Below, one piece after another: positions 1 to 11,936 of a DNA stretch of 64,000 nucleotides; position 1 is the first letter of the stretch, and each line of letters opens with the position of its first letter. Made by a program: the position numbers and the translations under genes. The notes beneath the pieces were generated by a model. That model saw only the letters and a program-made list of their open reading frames with translations, was not told the DNA's origin and did no database searches. Source of the DNA: Davidsoniella eucalypti (taxonomy: Eukaryota > Ascomycota > Sordariomycetes > Microascales > Ceratocystidaceae); contig RMBW01000006.1 of NCBI GenBank assembly GCA_004009845.1, positions 186,001-250,000 on the forward strand. Direction: 5' to 3'.

Positions 1-3000
1 GTATATACCTCCGGAATTAATCACCGCAGATCACAAACAACACGGAAGTCGTAGTTGTAGACGGGACGTAAACACTTCGGGCACACTGCGGTCCAGGCCG
101 TCCTCTTAGCTATCCTTTCCTTCCCAATCACGGTCACGGTCACTGCCAAAGACATGGTTATTCATGGCTAGATATCACTATATAGTAGTAGCAATGGTTA
201 TCAATCATGTTCAGACTTCTGGGGTGCATAGGGCTAACACAATTCATGTGGTTGCGGCGAGACAGCCAAATTCTCTCCTCTTGAGGTTTTTTTTCAATTC
301 ACTACCTCTTGAGGATTGAATATGTGATGGAGTCGGTATAATGTTATTTTGGCTCCAGAGTCTACAAATATGTGTACATACAATGCACATGGGAGATGAG
401 GTTATAGAAATGGCCCTGTCTGCATAAAGCTATAAGCTCGAGAATTATCAAGCTAGTCAATTACGGGATAGAAGTTGGCTTGTATCATACATAAGTACTT
501 AGTTGTAAACATTATACATGTGCATTCGCTTCTTTTCTCTAACTTACTTACTCCAAATTATTCACCTGCATCTTGAGGCCGGGTCTAATTTTCTCTAGCC
601 ATTTACATGTATTTATTGACTCCCACATCTGCATGTATATCTATTCTCCGTATATCTACTGTGTATAATGCAGAATTCAACTCAAAGGAAGAAAAGAAAG
701 AAGATGGAAGACGCTTGGGCGAGAAGCCAAGATAGACAGAAAAACTGACATCAGAAATGCCCAGGGCATATGGAGATTTCCGTTCCGTGCTTAAGCTTGC
801 TCGGTACAGAAGTAAAAGACGGCACGCGTATATTAACGAAGAGTTTGGGCCTCTCTAGCCTTGGCGATGAAGCATGGATTATGTTTTAGTATAATTAAAC
901 CAACGAAAGTAGTGACTACATGTGGCAATGTTCAAAAACCATCCGGGGGAGAAAACACTATACTTACAATGTACATACATCACAGCTCTGAAGAAATCTA
1001 GGGTATTATACATACTAGTCTGTAAGACGACTTCGTGATGCAGACAGGGCCTTATATTCAGGCTAATATCTACGAGTCATGTTCCGCGCTAAAGGCTCAA
1101 GAAAACCATATGAGGAGGGTGTATCACGGTGTTTTTGGACCATGTATTTGGCCGAGTTCCAGGAGGATATATCTGTATTCAGCATATCACTTGTTCGCTG
1201 ATCACAGGCTAGTCTTCTTGGAATGCGGGGTGTCAGTCAAAGTGAAAGCATCCAGAACCGAAATAAGCCACTCATTTCCAAGGTTAGGTTGAGACTATAC
1301 CTAAAGAAGACCTGCAGCAACTATGAGTAGAAGCTGGGGATTTGCTTCATATGCCCAGACACAGATAGTCGAGCTCCATGTTACCGTTATGCGACCCTAC
1401 CTGCAGCACTATAATTGTTTTGATACTATCGAAGCAGAAAGCGAGCGGTAAGTCTCTCAAAGACTAGATACGGACACATTCTGTAGAGAAAAGTGCCGAA
1501 GACACAAGATGGCGGGCGGGCGGATTGCTACAGAGTCAATATGAAGAATCTCATCTAATGTTGTAAGCTAAGATGTGTAATAGCATGAATCAAGGCCGTC
1601 GGCTTCACCTATACTCGGGCAACAGCTCCGGAAGAGATATACAGACTGGAATCAGGGACAAAGCACGGTTCACGTCGTAGTTAAACACCTGGCGTTTCTA
1701 TTAGATAAACAATCGTCCTTGAATTAGGGTTAAGACGGTGACAAACCCAAATATTTATTATATTATTGGTACATGAATCCGGGACGCCCTATTTTTGAAG
1801 GGCTCGAAATACGGAGAAAAGGAATTTGATCACAATTATTGGGCGGGGAAGATCGGGGAATATGACAAGGTTTTTTTTGTCTGGGGAAGAAAATGCGTGC
1901 TTTTTTTTTCGTCATTTGCTTGCATGACAACGAACCAACAAACCCTGTACACGAACACTAAGAATGTGAGAATACAAACAAAAAACCAAAGAAAGCGGAA
2001 AGCTTATACAGTTAGATTTTTGTACGCTGGGAAATCATGAATTAGATACAAAGCCTAAACCAGAGGGAATGGAACAAGAGCAAGAAGAACGACCTAAGCA
2101 AAAAGAAAAGAATAGAAAAATCAGCTTGCTGTCCATATCCCATTCGGCCCGTTTGACGTGCTACGATGGCAGGGAGCAACCCATTTAGTCCTTGTTCTGC
2201 CTGTGTTGATTTCACCTCACTACGTTATACCAATAAGAAAAGCTTTACTTGTACTAAATTCTAGACTATATAGAAGGTCAACCCATTCATCGGCAGCTCT
2301 ATTTTCCATTGTATCCTCTATATTTTCTTCTTCTAATGCCTTCACGTAAACATGACTATAGTCACATTCTCTTTGTCTCTTGCTTCCTCTTTTCGCCTTG
2401 TGAAAATTTGGAGAAGGAGAAAACTTGGAAATAAGCCACAAGAAGTGGATGATAACTGCCAAATCTGACACTTGGCTAATCAGTACTTGAACCTGACATG
2501 TGAACTTGTACAAGCAGATAGTTGAATGTTAGCTAATTTCAGCAGATACATTTCCGTCAGAGCTGAAACTAGTGGTATACCGCGTATTGCTGTGCTATAC
2601 ACATATGTGATATCACTAGTGTTTCGATGCTTATGCCAGCAGGCTCTATAAAGGCAATACTCCGCAGCAAATGCTTATGGTATTCATTTCCGAAATGCAC
2701 CGTAGTGGCCTAGGCCTTACAAAAAGGTGGTATCTTCATTTACAATATCAAGCTTTATCGTATTGATATGCCGATATACGATACTCATGTACCACATCAT
2801 GTTGACTATAAAACCCTAAAGTTTACACAAAGACTTTATGACAAGTCCCACAACAACGTGGCAAATGTATCACAGCTTCCGACATAGGAAGATTCTTGTG
2901 TGATTGACACAGTAGTACCGTAATCAAGTGCACGAAGGAGATAAAAGAACGTAAAGGTAGATGGCGGTTGGTCCTTTTGGAAAAAATGGAGAAATATATC

Positions 3001-4868
3001 TTATATTCAAGACCTGTCTATTCGTAGTACTGATCATATAGTGTGATAGTAGTTTGAGGCGAAGCTGTCTCACACCATCACTTTTATCCCAACTTTTTCT
3101 CAAGCTCAAACTGTATATCTGTAGGTATTAGGGAACAATCATATCTACTCCGTACTCGGAAATAGACATATTCGTATATATCTAGTTCCAGATGTCATTT
3201 CTCACAATAAGTTCCCGATATATAGTGTAGCATGTGTACAGATATCAGAGTAGGATGTATACGATAGCCTTGAAGTAAAATACTCCCTTCTTTTCCAGTC
3301 AAGACGCTCACATGTAAGTAGAAAAATATTATCATGAAGATTATTGAGAAAGCGCATCAGCGAGAAATATATACAGATATGTGAGATACGTACTTGTAAT
3401 TAAAGGCTTTTTGGCTGAAAACGGTGCTTTGAAAGAACGATATAACATATCTCTAGTATTGCTTGGTCATAAGGGTTAACAAAACCCTGATGTTACATGA
3501 TAATTTAGATTAATGTAGCTGCTCACATGACTTTTTCTAGTATTCGTTTATTTTCCATTCTGACTATCACTTGAATTATATAATCTGATTATGGTGGCAC
3601 CATTCAAATATGACACAATGGCGTGAGGACGAACAATGACTAACATGCACGTCTGATCTGATTCGACATGGCCTGTACAGAATTAGCTTTGCATAGCACG
3701 AGAAAACGTACCTTGTTTTCATATGATAGTGCTTTCTTGCACCGGAGATATTCTATGATTATGTCACCGACGTGGGGACATATACGGGAATAACAAAATC
3801 CGAGAAGAAGAAAATCAAGTCACGATAAGCTAAAAATGTGGTCTTTCTGGTAGAACTGAGCCCCATATTTCACGACTTCCGCAATCCAAGGGAAACCGGC
3901 TGTCGCTGTGTATAAAGTCAGATATGTTCAACATGGCCATTTTGTAGATTACAAAAGGAACAAACGAATGGCGGGAAGCGTGGTTATCAACAAGACGTGG
4001 GTTGGACAAAGAGTCCAGAATTGTAACGCAGATCACAAGATGATGACGATGGGTTTTTTCTTTCTTTTCCCTTCATCGAGCTCATCCTATTGTTCTTTAC
4101 ACGAAATGTGTTCATGTTGTACACGGCAGATACATAGCACTAGTTCAAAGTTGGCAATTGCTGTTGTCCTTTTGTTTATCGCCGTGTCCGAACGAATAAA
4201 CATGCAGTGAGCAGTTTTAGAAGAAGACTAGAAGAAGAAGATCGAAATCTAGAAATCCCATGCGGTGAAGATTGAACCAATTGGGTCAAGTGCCACGATT
4301 GAATCTTCACGTTTGGTGACTGAATTTCAAAAGCGAGTTTTGGATTTGCAATGATCTGACGTGCGGATATCTCCTGATTAATGTCGGTCAACTTGCTAAG
4401 AAAAAAAGAGACCCTGTAACACAATTCGAAAAGAAAAAAGGCTAAGAACTAACGATGTTTCAGGAACTCAAGTTGAAATATAGGCATATATTGAAACATG
4501 GTACTAGTACGTATACACAGTACGTAGAGTACATCTGTGGCTTGGCTTGGCTCGGCTTGTAAGTTCCTTTGACCCAAGAATCGGAATAGATTGGCTCTAT
4601 CAACAGCGGAGATTCCATCTTGATATAGCAGGTAGAGTACTTTATCTGCCAGGTTAAGAAGAAAATAAAGCCAATTGTAGTGTTTTGATATCCATGTTAT
4701 TGATCTCGCTATGTTGCTACTTAGTGGTAGCAATTTCCTGATTGAAACCCGCTAATTTCTTTGTTGACTTTACAATTACCCACTTTATCTAAGGATCACA
4801 CATTGTTTGTTTATTTACTCGGAGAAAATAGATTGTTATCTGTTATTGAAAGATGGATTCTCAAAATG
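1..4868. other. Gene-free AT-rich stretch
   Basis: I see no convincing gene here. Open frames are shorter than 105 codons, overlap on both strands, match no family I recognise and lack a splice pattern joining them. The DNA is rich in TA and ATAT runs. Isolated telomere-like heptamers occur near 1725 and 2812. This could be subtelomeric or simply a large intergenic region. Confidence 0.5.
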
Positions 4869-4976
4869 TCTGGTGATGGAGATGGTTTGTTGGAGAACTG
4901 GCTCCATGTAGCTTGAAGCTCTGGTTGCAGTAGCACCCAACCGGGCTTGTTGGACTTCCTCTTCCCACCTTTCTAT
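4869..4976. repeat. Diverged direct repeat, copy 1
   Basis: This 108-bp block aligns without gaps to 5146-5253, 277 bp further on, with about four of five positions identical by eye. On the minus strand both copies stay open in the same frame, sharing the residues RWE, EV, QAR, GAT, TRASS, EPVLQQTISITR. In copy 1 the frame belongs to an 87-codon open frame (4836-5099). I do not recognise the family. It may be a relic of a duplicated gene segment. Confidence 0.6.
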
Positions 4977-5145
4977 AATGTTTTTGGCTCCAGACCGGAT
5001 ATGAAATGCAAACTTCTGTAGAGTTGGGATATCAAGAACTATGCCTGTTTCATAGGGACCTATGTTTCTTAAGAAGAGCAGCTCGAAATCAGATAGCAAT
5101 GTGCTACTGGGTCATATCTCATGATGCCGGCGTCGTATCTGCACC

Positions 5146-5253
5146 TCTGGTGATTGAGATTGTTTGCTGCAGTACTGGTTCTAGACGGCTTGAAGCTCTT
5201 GTTGTAGTAGCACCAGGCCGGGCTTGGTGCACTTCCACTTCCCACCTGTCTAT
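5146..5253. repeat. Diverged direct repeat, copy 2
   Basis: This is the partner of the block at 4869-4976. The minus-strand frame also reads through the shared EPVLQQTISITR core, then stops soon afterwards. The intervening 169 bp do not align. Conservation of the frame despite about 20% base divergence hints that both copies once encoded protein. Confidence 0.6.
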
Positions 5254-6632
5254 GAGAATGGTCTGAGACTAGCAGTCATGATTTGAAAGCAACCAGAGAC
5301 AATGATACAATGAAGTTTTCATGTGTATCGATGGGAAGTGATATATAGAGGGGTTTGGGCTCTGCACGGTAATGAAAATTTTCAATACCTGTTGCAAGCA
5401 TACCTTGCCTTCTCAATGGCAGAAATTATTGACGGGGCAACGCATCTAAAAGAAAGTAGGAATTAGTAGAAGCTTACATGTATAGTTGTGATAAATTAGG
5501 CTGGCTTACCATCGACAGTTAAAGAATAGCCATGTGTATCAAGTCGATTGAATAAGTTTCTTGTTGGATCGGAGTTCGGTGGCCAAGCCTATGTTCATCA
5601 GTGGGACAGGCGAAGCCAGGATTCACACATATGCCCTAGATAGATGTACCATGGTGGGCGATGGTGATGAAATTCGATGGTGTTGGATGAAGCAGCGTAG
5701 CATTGAAGAGGAGTGCACTAGGCTAAGTTGAAGCTTAGATCAGCTTGCATTGGTCACTGCTATTTATACTGCCATTTGAAGCCCCACTTTTTATATCTTA
5801 CATAATATATCACGTGACAATGAGAATATCGGCATGAAAATCTACAAGTTTGTATTCCATAACTAGTGAAATGAGATGCGCCGGATATTCTTTAATGTAT
5901 CGAGTGCTTAGGAAATATATTCTGAACTATTGGGAAAGTGTCTAGTATATAAACAGTCATTGGCTGTGATATGAACGAACGGACCATGTGATAGTGGTAT
6001 GAAAATGCATGGTTGCAGTAGCAGTGGACGGCAGTCGGCTTCAACTATGAGATTATATGTGCATATAGTTGTATATCTAGTTGTAGGTAAGTTCTGGAGT
6101 AGCATCAATACGGAGAACTTCCGCATTCAGCACAACGGGCACACCATAGTCGAGTTATTGTACGGAGAACTTGGGAGAACTTTCATCAATAAACAAAGTG
6201 CATCGTAAAACAACCTTCGGTTTCTGGCTGGAGAGAAGCAACAAAGTTCTGCTAATACTGGCTCAGTTTAGATTTGACCAGCGCCTGTAGAGAAGAAGAC
6301 GGTAAAAACAAAGCTAGGATATATGTATACAGCTATGGCACAAGGCATAACAGCTACGTATGGTTACAGTACTGGCTGTAATAGTCAATCAATAACAGTC
6401 ATGTATGTAAACAAGAATGAACGAAGAAGCATAGGCCACTAATTCAGTGCCCTTTTGTTTCTTTCCTCATGTTTTTCTTTTCTATTTATTACTTTTGAGC
6501 AGAATCAGGACCCTTTGCGTTAGGTTAGACATGCAAGAAATAATGGCAAACAAATTGTTTTTGCCGTGCTTAGCTGGCAGCAAACATATCCAAGCACTGC
6601 GGCCGTTGTAGTATTCTATACTCTACTATATA
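5254..6632. other. Intergenic, possible weak minus-strand promoter
   Basis: There is no gene I can support. Read on the minus strand, a TATAAATA box (5761-5768) is followed about 60 bases later by an ATG (about 5703). Two short open stretches with intron-like borders follow (a GTAAGC donor near 5508, a CTTTTAG acceptor near 5447). The predicted peptide is short and unrecognised, so I do not call a gene. The transposon inserts at the right end. Confidence 0.35.
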
Positions 6633-6687
6633 CAGGGCTAAGTTTTGTCGTGGGATCAGCGTGCAGATCGGTCTCTTGCAAGTAACT
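6633..6687. repeat. Left terminal inverted repeat of the Tc1 element
   Basis: These 55 bp are the exact reverse complement of 8135-8189. Beyond the perfect arm a second matching block (TTCTCGACATGTAC at 6693-6706 against the right end, one mismatch) extends the imperfect repeat to about 74 bp. Confidence 0.95.
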
Positions 6688-6827
6688 CTCTGTTCTCGAC
6701 ATGTACCTACTCAGGTTTCTCCACTTTTAAAATTCCCCGCTTTTCTGAACAAAAGTTATCCTTCTACACCTTTTTTCTCCTTATAACACAACACAATTAT
6801 AAAACAATACAAATATATCACCAGACC

Positions 6828-6923
6828 ATTATACTAATATACTACTATACAACTTGACTATTATACTAATATACTACTATACAACTTGACTATTATACAA
6901 CTTGACTATTATACTACTTGACC
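6828..6923 (+). repeat. 32-bp tandem repeat in the transposon leader
   Basis: A 32-bp unit starting ATTATACTAATATACT is present twice exactly (6828-6859, 6860-6891). Two 16-bp partial units follow (6892-6907, 6908-6923). The array lies just before the transposase start codon, inside the element's untranslated leader. Confidence 0.9.
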
Positions 6924-6941
6924 ACCATACAACTACTAATT

Positions 6942-7859
6942 ATGTCTACAATAACGGATCTAGAGCTTAGACTTCAAGACATATCCCAAAGAACTCAAGA
7001 TCTCAGAAGCCAGGAGGCACGTAAACAACGTGAATTTAAGCTCCAACTGCAACAGTTCCAACAGCTCCAACAACGACATGCAGAAGAAGTAAACCAGCTC
7101 AATAGACAGCATGAAGGGCTACAGCAAGAATACCACGAAGTTTGACAACAGTTGTTGATTGCACAGTCCCGTTCAAACGATCAACAATTTCGAACCCCTT
7201 CGCCAACACTAGAAACAGCGGAAATTTCCAACGAATCACTTACCTCTGTACACTCACAAAATACCACTCGTGATGTTCGATTAGAGGTTCAAACTCTCGT
7301 GAACGATGCTGGATGGACCACCCAAGCCGTAGCCTCAGGTCTTCATCTTACAATAAGACAAGTCCAATACGCCATTAGAAACCCAGCGACCCCTCGTCGC
7401 GCATGTGGCCCACCTCGTAAACTTACACCAGCCCAAGTCGATGAGTTAATTGAGTTTGTGTGTGCAAGCCCAGAGGGCTGACAAATGTCATATGAAGAGC
7501 TAGTGAGAGTTATGGAGTTTATGAAGTCTTTCGAGCCTGAGAGTCTAGAGTTTATGCAAGATAATGTTCCTTGCCATAAAGCGAGACAGACCATGGAAGA
7601 GTTTCAATCTCGTGGTATCACGGTCCTGGATTGGCCACCTTTCTCACCAGACCTCAACCCGATCGAAGCTGTTTGGCATGAGATGAAGTTATATATCCAA
7701 AGGAACTTCTCCGAGATTCTTCGCTCGGAGGAACTTTGAAATGCAGTCCAAGAGGCTTGGGACAATATTAGCAATGAGTACCTTCATGAACTCCTAGTTT
7801 CTATGAAGAATCGTTGTGAGGCTGTTATCGCTACCAATGGGATGTACACTAGGTACTAG
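6942..7859 (+). pseudogene. Transposase relic, Tc1 family (DD34E)
   Basis: One frame runs from ATG 6942 to TAG 7857-7859 (306 codons), interrupted only by TGA codons at 7143-7145, 7479-7481 and 7737-7739, with no frameshift. The N-terminal 65 residues are Gln/Glu-rich and probably coiled coil. A helix-turn-helix segment follows (AGWTTQAVASGLHLTIRQVQ and on to PRKLTPAQVDELIEFV). The frame then jumps almost directly to the late catalytic core: Asp in MQDNVPCHK, then exactly 34 residues to the Glu in DLNPIEAVW. A normal Tc1 transposase has roughly 130 more residues between these parts, including the first catalytic Asp. An in-frame internal deletion near 7510 is inferred. Each TGA could derive from CGA (Arg) by one C-to-T change, as in repeat-induced point mutation or deamination. 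The protein cannot be active. Confidence 0.9.
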
Positions 7860-8134
7860 TTTGAAATATATATGGTATTTTAATACACACAGTTATGAAT
7901 TAAACAGATCTTAAGTGCATATAGTTTCAATATCGTGAAATTTGCCGATAGGCACAATTTCAACATCTCGCAACAAATTTCATCACTGTCCTTCTTGTTA
8001 GTCAACTAAGGCCTCTAGATGATGATCATTTTCCTGATTATAGAAATAAACAAGGGATTGTTAATGATAATGTTGACATCGGTTAATACAGTGTATAGTA
8101 CAGTTATAATACCGTGTACATATCGAGAATAAAC

Positions 8135-8189
8135 AGTTACTTGCAAGAGACCGATCTGCACGCTGATCCCACGACAAAACTTAGCCCTG
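8135..8189. repeat. Right terminal inverted repeat of the Tc1 element
   Basis: This is the perfect 55-bp inverted copy of 6633-6687, followed by the TA target-site duplicate at 8190-8191. Confidence 0.95.
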
Positions 8190-11100
8190 TATACAGTATA
8201 AGTGGCGGCGGTTCTATTCAGATATATATACTTGTAATTTTTCTATGCGTGAATGTATGTATGTACAGATATATCTATGTATATGTAGTTGTGGTGGCAT
8301 TAGTTAACCGTAAAAAGGAAGACGAAAAATGGGCCAAGTATGTACATATACAGTGGGTGGCAGGTAGTGTGCAATAAACAGCTTGGATGCCAGACAAATA
8401 ACATTGTTGATACTACGTCTTTTGTCAAACTTTCAGAGAACAATAGACGGCCAGATTCCGGGATTTACGAACCTTACCACCCGGGCTTGACAGACAAGAA
8501 AGCACGGGTAGAAAGATCACGCACAATGGGGTCTAAGGCATTGCCCGACGAGTAATGGAGGTGTGAGTTCGCTATAAGCGTTTACTTACAAGTCATAATA
8601 CATACAACTAGTACAGAGGCGAAAACTAGAGGGAGAGAGCTTCGGCCTAGTCTGAGAACGGACTTTATTGTGCCAATATTTAGCGCTAGAACTACAGTAC
8701 TGCCTACGAAGAAAACATACAGAACCCTGAGTAATATTTGTCGGGGTTTCTAGGCTTCTCCGGCAAGACGTCGAATCTCTCCCTCCGATCACAGCTAGAG
8801 TTTGGCGATGAATTTCGATGGGATCTGATATGACGAGCAGTAGAAGGCGATCTTGTTTCGGTTGAAAAAACGAGGGTTAACGAGGACCTTTTGCAGTCCG
8901 CTTCTGGTCTCGCCACAAGCGAGGCTTTTTATTTCTTCTATTCAGTTTCTTGTGTTTTCTCAATATCATCTATGTACATTGCAATGTCCTAATAAGCTCC
9001 TAGTGAGAAAGAGTAGCGAGGACTCAATGAACAAAGAGAAGCCTGAGGATAGTAAACCTTGCTGTATTTTTGCTCTGGATGATACATTATCCTAGAACCA
9101 AGCGAAAAACCGGGGCAACTGGGCTGTAGTGGAGCCTTGTAAAGTTAGTTAAACTTGCAGGCCCCAGTTATTTTATTCCATTTATCTTACTACTAGAAAC
9201 TTTTCATCATTAGCTTGTTGGCCGTCAACATTGGCCGACGTCAATTGTTGCTTGGGTCGTCGGAGAATTTATCCTTGGGACATATCCTGTCATGAAGAAA
9301 AGAATAATGGATACAGGAAATCAACGAAGGCTGCTGTGAATGTGATGAAATGTTTACCGTCGAAGTCCGTCAGTATGCTGTAGTTTGTATTATAGATATA
9401 ATTTCAGACCGGCCTTCTAGCCTGTTCTTGTATATAGATTAAACTTTAGTGGCTAAACATTTAGTGGCTAAACAGCGAGTGACTAAAAACTCAACCGCTG
9501 ATGAGCTGCCGTTTTTGCTGCTTCAGGCATAGCAGAGGGCGGAGCCACTGTTTACCACCAGGCCAGGGCCTAAAGACAAAGTCGGAAAATCAAGAAAACA
9601 GAATGTGGCCCGCTCTTGGCCGTGGCCTTTGCTCTGCTCAGTCGGATTTGATCGTTGGAGTAAGTTGTTCAAGTGGCTTGATTGAGTAGTGACGAAAGAA
9701 AACAAACCGGGTTCCCTTTTGTGATTTTTTTTAATATATTTATATATTTTATGTTTTTTCGACAAAGTCGTACGAACAAAGGACGAGCGCAGTGGAAATA
9801 TGGTGAGGATGAAGTGCTTACAATGCACAATTAGAGCTGGGTTTTCGTATACTAGGCAACACTTCCACCAGTAGCCACACTTGAACCTTATACAAAGGCG
9901 CAGTAGTAGTACGCTTTTCGTCCTGGTGGCAACGAACTAGAGACTTCTAGCCAACCCTGCCCTTTAAAGGCGCTAGTTGACTAACGGAAACACGCCTAGT
10001 CGAGGCATGGCGATGCTGCCAGTCGAAAAGAACAGAGAAGCAGACCCTCAAAATTGCAATCATAAATGAAAATGAAGACGCTCTACAGGGTCTTGTGGTA
10101 GCTTCCGCCATGATTGGCCACAGTTAACTACTAACTGGCGATGGCACAACATCATGATACAGGCAGTGGACTGTCTGTTTACAATGTAACCTTATCGCGG
10201 ACCTGTTTCCTAGAGTAGAAAACATGGCCATATTGCGACTATGGTATTGTTATGTAGCGGCGACTAATTGGTGGAGAAACTGAGACCGGTAACTGCAGAC
10301 TTTTGTACGTGCCTTCTGTCTGACACGGCCTTTATTTTCGTGTCGCTGCCTCCGGCAACATTGCTAGTAAATTAGTCAACAAAGGCTCTCAGTTTTGGCG
10401 TCGATGCGATGACATCTTTCAATCAGTCGTCCTAGTCTCTCTGGGCTTCATAAATCTCTTTCGATATGTATATGCTGCTTTTTATAGTCATTGTGCACAA
10501 TTCCTGTCCCCGCTTCCCCAGGTCATCGAACGGCCCGAATAGTCTTCGACACCACCAAGCCAGCACGACCTTGATGCCAGAAGACCTCTTGCGAAAACAC
10601 GGGGTAGAACAGACGGACTTGCTCTTGTTCTGCAGCGAGGAACAGAAGACTCTGTATTTTGTAGGCCCAAGCAGCGCTATAACAGTGCACTTAGCAACCT
10701 ATGGTGGTAAGCTTCCGCATAGTACGCTGCAGGCCACTGTCGTAGCGCTAGTCTTAGGCTACTGGCTGGCCTGGCTGATCTAGCGTTGCACTGAAGGCCG
10801 TGTCAGCGGCAGCCGTGGTTGTGGTTGGGAGGGAGGAGGAACAGAACTCCAACTCGTCTCTTGGTTCTTGTTCCATCATCATCATCCGCGTCGGGTTCTC
10901 GAATGTCTGTGACTTTGTCTATCGGTGGCCGCCAGGACGAGTGATTTCCGAAGCCTGTCCTCACATATCATCGCGCATGCCTGGCTCGTTCTGTTGGTCT
11001 TCGTTATCGAACACGACCGTTGGCGATCTAGTCCTTTTTGTTTTCTTAGTGCTCGCTCTCTGGCCAAACCCTGTTGCCCAGTCCCAGCACGTACCACCCA

Positions 11101-11936
11101 GTAGCCTCGGCCATCAGATCACTCTGACGGTCTCTTCCTCTACAGTGTTTGTGGCATGCTTTGCTTTAGCATTTTTCTCTCTTCTCTCTTTCTCTTCTCA
11201 GTTTTGGAGAAACACCTGGCAGTAATCACTTTTTACTTTTGCGGTCCACACCCCGGTACTTTGCTCCGCACTTATTTTACCAGGGCAATGGTGGTAGCTC
11301 TTATACATACGACGCCCATAACCGATGCATCCAAGAACTGTAATTGGACCCCCCCCCCCCTTGGCCAAATCCATCCATCCAGAAGAAACAACCAGCTGAG
11401 CTAGAACAGCGAACACAAGTTCAGTGGCCACCGCCCCCAGGAATTCAGAAACTAGGACCCTTTGGCTGACAAACAACGCCTGCTTCTAGTATACGATGCT
11501 ATACTATCAGATACAGATATACATGTATACTGATAGTTGCTAGCCTGTCATTGCTCGCACCCTCCTCAACCCCGGATTTCTCTTTAGTCCCTTTTTGCCA
11601 TCTTTTCTCTTTTTGTACTTGCCCTCTCATCCCATGGTCACCAGTTAGTTTTTCTTTTTTTCTTCTTTTTTTTTCTTTACTTATTCAGCTTCCACCCTTC
11701 CATTCTCTTTCTAACCTTGTTTCTCGATTCCCTTCTTCTTGGTCTAATCTGATCTATCTTCACAATATACATCGCATCTCACTTTATACCAACAAGACAT
11801 CCTCTAATCCACTACGGAATCGACGAAGACCCTCGGTTGTCTTCTCCGGCACACATTCTCAATTCTATAAACAACTCGCAACACCACCGTCTTCTACAGC
11901 CAACAATCGCCCATTGTGGAGCAACTACAACAGAAA
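8190..11936. other. Long gene-free stretch and leader of the Zn2Cys6 gene
   Basis: I see no host gene. The longest open frames (10466-10783 from an ATG; 10800-11225 without an ATG) show no recognisable domain. A short direct repeat of TTTAGTGGCTAAACA lies at 9444-9473, a run of twelve C at 11349-11360, and a hairpin with arms ACTATCAG/CTGATAGT at about 11503-11537. From about 11550 the DNA becomes pyrimidine-rich up to the start codon, typical of a fungal promoter and 5' leader. Confidence 0.5.

Larger units (their letters stand above)
6633..8189 (+). mobile_element. Tc1-type (DD34E) DNA transposon, internally deleted
   Basis: The 1557-bp element is flanked by TA on both sides (6631-6632 and 8190-8191), the usual Tc1/mariner target duplication. 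It is bounded by perfect 55-bp inverted repeats beginning CAGGGCTAAG. A single plus-strand frame (6942-7859) carries a transposase relic. It keeps a coiled-coil-like N-terminus, a helix-turn-helix region and the end of the DDE domain with the second Asp and the Glu 34 residues apart. The stretch holding the first catalytic Asp is missing and three in-frame TGA codons interrupt the frame. It is therefore non-autonomous. The perfect ends suggest recent movement, possibly mobilised by an intact relative elsewhere. Confidence 0.93.

Noticed and set aside
10466..11225. Two consecutive plus-strand open frames (105 and 141 codons) upstream of the zinc-cluster gene
   Set aside because: They have no recognisable motif. 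The second lacks an ATG, and no intron signals join them to each other or to the regulator.
11503..11537. Hairpin with arms ACTATCAG/CTGATAGT
   Set aside because: Short arms with a 19-base AT-rich loop are expected by chance in such DNA, and there are no target duplications or similar copies in the window.
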